Positions 5,635 to 9,359 of a stretch of DNA of 9,359 bases are shown here, one piece after another; position 1 is the stretch's first letter, and the number at the start of each line of letters is the position of its first letter. This stretch comes from SHZI01 sp032122615. GTDB lineage: Bacteria; Pseudomonadota; Gammaproteobacteria; Steroidobacterales; GCA-2729495. The stretch spans positions 1 to 9,359 of the forward strand of contig JAQBGF010000206.1 in NCBI GenBank assembly GCA_032122615.1, written 5' to 3'. The translations under genes were made by a program, and so were the position numbers. Below the pieces are notes generated by a model that was given only the letters and a program-made list of their open reading frames with translations, searched no databases and was not told the origin of the DNA.

Positions 5635-5636
5635 TG

Positions 5637-7529
5637 TCACGGGCTGTACCAGATCGGCGAGGTGTAGGCCCGCTCCTGGGTGGTCATCGGGACTTCCGGC
5701 GGCATGGTGATCTGGTAGCGCTTCGCCTCGTAGGCGGTCCAGCGCGGCGTGGGGATCTCGATCACGCGGGCGTAGTAGAAGGCGCTCAGGCCCGCGTCGA
5801 AGTCGGGGTCTTCCCACACGGTGATCAGCTCGGGTGAGCCGATGCTGTTGGCCCAGGTGGCGTTGGGCACGTCGACGGTATTGCCGACCGGTGGCAGCTT
5901 GCCATCCGCACCGGGCTTGCGATCACCGGACCAGACCACGTCGTAGACCTTCTCCTGGGTCTTGCCGCTCTTGTCCAGCCAGCCCTTCACGACCTGGATG
6001 CGATCCAGATTGCCGCTGTAGGGATCCTTCATGGCGGCGACCATGAAGCTGGGCCGCTTGCCTGCCGGCGCCTTGCGCAGGTCGCCACCCATCGGCACGC
6101 CCTTGGCGTAACCAACGCCGGCCGGCAGCCGTGTGTTGGCATCCAGCGCGGTGAAATCCCAGCCACCGAAGAAGCGCACGGTCATGCGTGAGCCCGTCGT
6201 CGCGTAGGTCTCCTTGCGCTTCATCGCATCGAAGATGGCCTCGCGGGTGTTGTCGCTGGCCCACACCGCAGCGTAGCCGGACGCGGCCTGCTGCCAGCCC
6301 ATCACGTTGAGCTTGGGGTCCGGCGCCGCGATCACCACGTGCTCCCAGCGATGCGGCCCCGGCTCCACACCCGAATGCTTGCCGAAGAAGTTGTCCTCCT
6401 CCGCCGTCGCCAGCGAGGTGTGGGAGTCGGTGCTGCCGATCATGCCGAACTTGTAGGGATTGACGCCGAGCTTGCGCTCCAGCTGCAAGCCGGTCTTGAG
6501 CGCCGAGCGCGTGTACTCCCACTGCAGCATGTCCTTCTTCTTGAGCTCGGTGCCATCCAGGTTGGAGCGGTCCCAGACCTCGTAGCCGGCGAACTCGTCG
6601 TTGGGCGAGAGAAAGGGGTGCGACTCACTGTCACCCTTGATCTGCGTGGCCTCGATCAGTGGCTCGAAGCGGGCGCGAAGCGTGGCGAGCTCCTTCGTGA
6701 GCGGCTTGCCGTCGAAGGTCTCGACGGTGAACATGCGGCCGTTGCTGAGGTTGCCGTTGTGGGGGATCGCCAGCACTTCCCCACCGGTCTCCTTCTCGAA
6801 CGCGGCGAGGTGCCGCCAGAGATCCTCGGGATTCTTGCTGTCGTACTGGGAGTAAGGCAGCGTGCGATCGGCAACACTGGCGTCACCCCGGAAGATCACG
6901 TTCCGGTGCAGGTTGAAGCCGCCGATCGCGGTCCACTCGAAGCCGATCAGCGCCGTGAAGCGGCCGGGCTCGTTGTACCTGTCGGCGAGGGCCGTGTAGG
7001 TCTGCCAGGCATTGCGCACCGCCTTCTCGTTATTGATGGGTGGCACGTCGCCGGAGAGCGATCCGATGATCTCCATGGCGGTATTGAAGATCCGGTCGTA
7101 GTCGCCGCTCGTCAGTTCGCCATACCACTTCTTCCCGATCGCCGTGGACAGGATTTCCGGGTCGCCGCTCAGCAGTTGCGGCATCAGGCCGTACATCTCG
7201 GCGTGGTCGGCAATGACGAGAAAATCGAGCGGGCGTGAGAGCTTCGCCCTGAGGCCACCGGTGCTGGTCACTTCCTCGCCGCGGGCGAAGCGAAATGCGT
7301 CCTCCTGCCCCACCCGGTTCATCGTGCCGGCGTCCACCGAGATGGCCGTGTGCAGGTGCGTGTCGCCCCACAGGACGCGGGTCGGGAAATTCCGGCCGGC
7401 GTAGGGTGAGAACTGCTGCCCCGTCACCCGTTCCAGCGCTTCCCGGGTCGGGGGCTCATCCGCCCAGGCGCCGGTGGCGGCCAGGCCGGTAGCCAGGCAT
7501 GCAAATGCTGAAGCGATGAAAAATCTCAT
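5637..7529 (-). CDS. DUF3604 protein, secreted full-length form (PHP-like metal-dependent hydrolase candidate)
   Basis: 630 residues with a Sec signal peptide, MRFFIASAFACLATGLAATG then AWA|DEPP, cleavage likely after residue 23, so it is predicted periplasmic. DUF3604 motifs in order: VLWGDTHLHTAISVDAG (52-68; H58 and H60), FARGEEVTSTGG (81-92), FLVIADHAEMYG (103-114), FNLHRN (205-210), AIPHNGN (254-260), GSTDSH (365-370), WASDNTREAIFDAMKRKETY (423-442), YAKGVPMGGDL (474-484) and a final AYTSPIWYSP. The scattered His/Asp motifs suggest a PHP-superfamily metal site; substrate is unknown. It aligns over its length with the lipoprotein copy at 2784-4685, but the stretch after the GTDxH motif differs strongly, which may reflect different substrates. 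The ATG has AGGGGA (7537-7542) 7 nt upstream. It lies 29 nt after the DUF2950 gene, and its stop abuts the palindromic element. Confidence 0.92.
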   Translation of the reverse strand: MRFFIASAFACLATGLAATGAWADEPPTREALERVTGQQFSPYAGRNFPTRVLWGDTHLHTAISVDAGTMNRVGQEDAFRFARGEEVTSTGGLRAKLSRPLDFLVIADHAEMYGLMPQLLSGDPEILSTAIGKKWYGELTSGDYDRIFNTAMEIIGSLSGDVPPINNEKAVRNAWQTYTALADRYNEPGRFTALIGFEWTAIGGFNLHRNVIFRGDASVADRTLPYSQYDSKNPEDLWRHLAAFEKETGGEVLAIPHNGNLSNGRMFTVETFDGKPLTKELATLRARFEPLIEATQIKGDSESHPFLSPNDEFAGYEVWDRSNLDGTELKKKDMLQWEYTRSALKTGLQLERKLGVNPYKFGMIGSTDSHTSLATAEEDNFFGKHSGVEPGPHRWEHVVIAAPDPKLNVMGWQQAASGYAAVWASDNTREAIFDAMKRKETYATTGSRMTVRFFGGWDFTALDANTRLPAGVGYAKGVPMGGDLRKAPAGKRPSFMVAAMKDPYSGNLDRIQVVKGWLDKSGKTQEKVYDVVWSGDRKPGADGKLPPVGNTVDVPNATWANSIGSPELITVWEDPDFDAGLSAFYYARVIEIPTPRWTAYEAKRYQITMPPEVPMTTQERAYTSPIWYSP

Positions 7530-7558
7530 GGGATAGTCCCCTGTTGTCGGCCGAAAAT

Positions 7559-8491
7559 TTAGTCCGCCGGCTCACTCACCGGAGTCCAGCTGCGGTCCGG
7601 ATCAAACGACGCCAGCGTCGCGACGATTTGGTCGGTGTTGTCGCCCAGATCCTTCTGGAAGACCTCGCCATCCTGGTTCACGATGAAGGTCGTAACGCCG
7701 CTCACCTGGTAGTCCGCGGGCCAGGCCACCAGGGCGAAGCCCTCGGTGAGCAGACCGCCCCTGAAGTACTCCCGGGGTCCGCCCTTGGCGTTCTTGCCCT
7801 GATTGTAAAGCAGCCGGTAGTAGTAGCCGTGATAGGGCTGCCGGGTGGCACCCCGGCGATAACCCTCGCCAGCGGCGGCCGCTACGAACGGTCCCGCAGG
7901 GCTGGGGGCCTCGTCCTCGGCCGTGGGCCAGTAGAGTCCGTTCTGCGCGCCCTCGTCGCTAATCATCTTTAAGGCATAGATGCCCGCGGGGTCGCCATCG
8001 CGCCCCTCGGCAGCGTACTCGAGCTGCGCATCGACGAAGCCACGGCAGGCGCCGATGGCGCCAAGTTCGTTGCCGCCGATCCGGCGGTACACCAGTTCGT
8101 CGGCGCCCTTGACACCGTCGAGGTACCAGCGGCCGTCGCGCTTCACCACGGGAATCGGGAACTCGTCCTTGTCTTCGCCAATTACCAGCGTCATGGCGTC
8201 CGGGCCGTCGGCCGCCAGGAAGTGCTTCTTCCGGTAGGCCGCGACGAATGTCGCCCGGTCGCCCTTGTCCTGGACGGCATCCCCGGATGAGAGCAGCTCT
8301 TCGGTGCCGGGACCCAGCAAGGCCTGCAGGCGGGCAGTGTCGTCCTTCTCCAGCGCGTCGACGAACGCCTCTACGGCGGCCTCGGCAGACTCGAAAGTCT
8401 GCTCGACAGCGCTGGCTGTCGTCAGCACCCCGGCCAGCAGGAATCCGAGCAACAGCGTTGCGGGTGAACGTACCGATTGAATGTGCAGCAT
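7559..8491 (-). CDS. DUF2950 family exported protein
   Basis: 310 residues with a signal peptide (hydrophobic ATLLLGFLLAGVL, cleavage probably after TASA near residue 28). The mature protein matches DUF2950 (PF11453): an N-terminal region with FESAEAAVEAFVDALEKDD and YRKKHFL; PIPVVKRDGRWYLD; YRRIGGNELGAIGACRGFVD; then YHGYYYRLLYNQGKNAKGG, REYFRGGLLTEGFALVAWPA and VSGVTTFIVNQDGEVFQKDL. No catalytic residues are known; members are described only as uncharacterised exported proteins. The frame is open upstream to 8821, but the ATG at 8489-8491 is chosen: it directly precedes the signal peptide, has GAAGGAA (8498-8504) 6 nt before it, and avoids overlap with the preceding gene. It lies 16 nt after the probable DUF3300 gene, a partner with which DUF2950 genes are commonly paired. 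Probable periplasmic or envelope role. Confidence 0.92.
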   Translation of the reverse strand: MLHIQSVRSPATLLLGFLLAGVLTTASAVEQTFESAEAAVEAFVDALEKDDTARLQALLGPGTEELLSSGDAVQDKGDRATFVAAYRKKHFLAADGPDAMTLVIGEDKDEFPIPVVKRDGRWYLDGVKGADELVYRRIGGNELGAIGACRGFVDAQLEYAAEGRDGDPAGIYALKMISDEGAQNGLYWPTAEDEAPSPAGPFVAAAAGEGYRRGATRQPYHGYYYRLLYNQGKNAKGGPREYFRGGLLTEGFALVAWPADYQVSGVTTFIVNQDGEVFQKDLGDNTDQIVATLASFDPDRSWTPVSEPAD

Positions 8492-8497
8492 GATCAA

Positions 8498-8504
8498 TTC
8501 CTTC
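8498..8504 (-). promoter_or_regulatory. Shine-Dalgarno site that fixes the DUF2950 start
   Basis: GAAGGAA on the minus strand, 6 nt before the ATG at 8489-8491. It overlaps the end region of the preceding gene and supports this start over the GTG/ATG codons further upstream in the same open frame. Confidence 0.7.
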
Positions 8505-8507
8505 GTT

Positions 8508-9359
8508 CTATCGCCTGGCTGACTTGCCAGAGCTCCTGGACTTGGCGGGTACGCCCTTCGGCATGCTCTGGCGCCCGCGCTGACTCGCCGCCCTGGAGCC
8601 ACCCCCGCCCCGGCTTGCGCCGGAAATCGCACTCGGCCTGCTCTGTGGCGCGCGGGCGGGCGCCGACGAATTGCTCGCCTGGCGCGAGGCAGTGGTGCGG
8701 CCACGATCGGACGCCGCGGAACGGGCGGCACCACTTGTAGGCTTAGCCGCCGGCCTGGTTGTAGGCGCGGCCGCAGGCCTGGCAGCCGGTTTGGCGACGG
8801 GCCGGGCATTGGCCGCGGCATTGGGGCCCGAGGCCCTGCCGCCGGCGTAAGAGCCCTGGACCTTCGGCTGGGCCGCTACCCGCGCGCCGGACGCGACGGG
8901 CCGCGCGTTTGCAGCTTTGTCTTTCGCGCCAGCGTAGCCGCTCTGGCCCTTCCACGAATCCGGCTTCGCCGGAGCCACGCGCTTCGGCTGCTCCCTCGCC
9001 CGGGTGTTCAGGGAGTCGATATCCGCACGCTTCGGGTTGGCAGCGGAGATGGGACTCTGGGCCTTGCGCGGGTTCCGGTTTTTGCCGGAATTGCCGTCGT
9101 AGCGGTTCCAGTAGTCGTTGTTGCCGTTGTTGACGATGATCGTGTTGTTGTTGAAGCCGTTCTGATAGTTCGGGGGGCGGTTGTAGCCGTGATTGGGGTA
9201 GTAGCCATTGCCGTAGCGCGGGCGATAGGGGTACGGCGGGTAGTAGGGCCTGGGCGGGCCGTAGTAACGGGGGGAGTAATAGTCATCGTCGTCGTCATCG
9301 AAAATATTGGCGACCAGAAGCCCGGCGCCAAAGGCCAGCAGGCCGGTCGTCACCAGGGC
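8508..9359 (-). CDS. Probable DUF3300 family protein, C-terminal 283 residues (5' end outside window)
   Basis: The frame is open to the window edge, so the start lies beyond 9359; the GTG at 9351-9353 is internal (ALVTTGLLAFG). Visible in order: a hydrophobic Gly/Ala stretch (LLAFGAGLLVANIF); six consecutive Asp; a Tyr/Pro-rich run (YYSPRYYGPPRPYYPPYPYR); an Asn/Gly-rich run (NGFNNNTIIVNNGNN); then about 180 residues rich in Ala, Arg, Pro, Ser and Lys with the octamer-like unit AANARPVA twice, ending SSGKSARR. This is the usual low-complexity C-terminal half of DUF3300 proteins (PF11737), whose conserved domain would lie upstream and is not seen. The assignment rests on composition and on the DUF2950 gene 16 nt downstream. 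The tail is strongly basic, so binding to nucleic acid, peptidoglycan or anionic lipopolysaccharide is conceivable but not shown. Confidence 0.65.
   Translation of the reverse strand, partial: ALVTTGLLAFGAGLLVANIFDDDDDDYYSPRYYGPPRPYYPPYPYRPRYGNGYYPNHGYNRPPNYQNGFNNNTIIVNNGNNDYWNRYDGNSGKNRNPRKAQSPISAANPKRADIDSLNTRAREQPKRVAPAKPDSWKGQSGYAGAKDKAANARPVASGARVAAQPKVQGSYAGGRASGPNAAANARPVAKPAARPAAAPTTRPAAKPTSGAARSAASDRGRTTASRQASNSSAPARAPQSRPSAISGASRGGGGSRAASQRGRQSMPKGVPAKSRSSGKSARR
8743..8937 (-). repeat. Degenerate repeat in the basic tail of the probable DUF3300 protein
   Basis: The tail contains two related blocks: YAGAKDKAANARPVASGAR and YAGGRASGPNAAANARPVAK. Each has YAG followed by a short spacer and AANARPVA, followed by an Ala/Pro/Arg-rich continuation that includes RPAAAPTTRPAAKP. 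The pattern is consistent with expansion of a disordered tail by local duplication. Confidence 0.5.

Noticed and set aside
6339..7238. 299-codon open frame on the plus strand opposite the secreted DUF3604 gene
   Set aside because: Antisense shadow with typical repetitive composition and no recognisable fold or Shine-Dalgarno support.
8492..8821. N-terminal extension of the DUF2950 frame up to 8821
   Set aside because: It overlaps the preceding gene, is Arg/Pro-rich shadow sequence, and would put the obvious signal peptide inside the protein. The ATG at 8491 has its own Shine-Dalgarno site.

Overview
The window is GC-rich (except around one inserted element) and looks like a proteobacterial chromosome, most likely a gammaproteobacterium close to uncultured marine or soil lineages. 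This rests on the YchF and AqpZ sequence types, the DUF3300/DUF2950 pair and the DUF3604 proteins; lineage is an inference, with no rRNA or other marker to fix it. Every supportable gene lies on the minus strand, so transcription runs from the right end to the left. All long plus-strand frames are antisense shadows.

Right part, in order of transcription: the 3' part of a probable DUF3300 gene (8508 to beyond 9359); a DUF2950 gene (7559-8491); a full-length secreted DUF3604 protein with PHP-like metal-ligand motifs (5637-7529); a palindromic element with a tandem 18-bp repeat (5556-5634); the 3' remnant of a Phenol_MetA_deg/SphA-like outer-membrane transporter gene (5326-5562) with an in-frame stop; a DUF3604 paralogue reduced to its two ends (4706-5329); a full-length DUF3604 lipoprotein (2784-4685); and a shortened PpiC/parvulin-type isomerase (2266-2781). 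Gaps are mostly 2-30 nt, and one gene pair overlaps by ATGA, so this was probably one long envelope-directed operon. The element at 5556-5634 now interrupts it.

Left part: an AqpZ water channel (1506-2198) with all four selectivity-filter residues, a 197-bp gap with a possible promoter, the ribosome-linked ATPase YchF (214-1308), and the start of a Rossmann-fold NAD(P)-binding protein that leaves the window at base 1. These look like housekeeping genes beside the accessory block.

The most notable feature is the pattern of decay in the middle. A DUF3604 copy has lost about 440 internal codons in frame but kept its signal peptide and its C-terminal TSPIWYTP motif. The isomerase has apparently lost an internal domain in frame and also its C-terminus. 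The transporter has lost its 5' part next to the palindromic element. The two intact DUF3604 genes flank this damage. Exported DUF3604, DUF2950 and DUF3300 proteins encoded together suggest a shared envelope function, but no function is established for these families.
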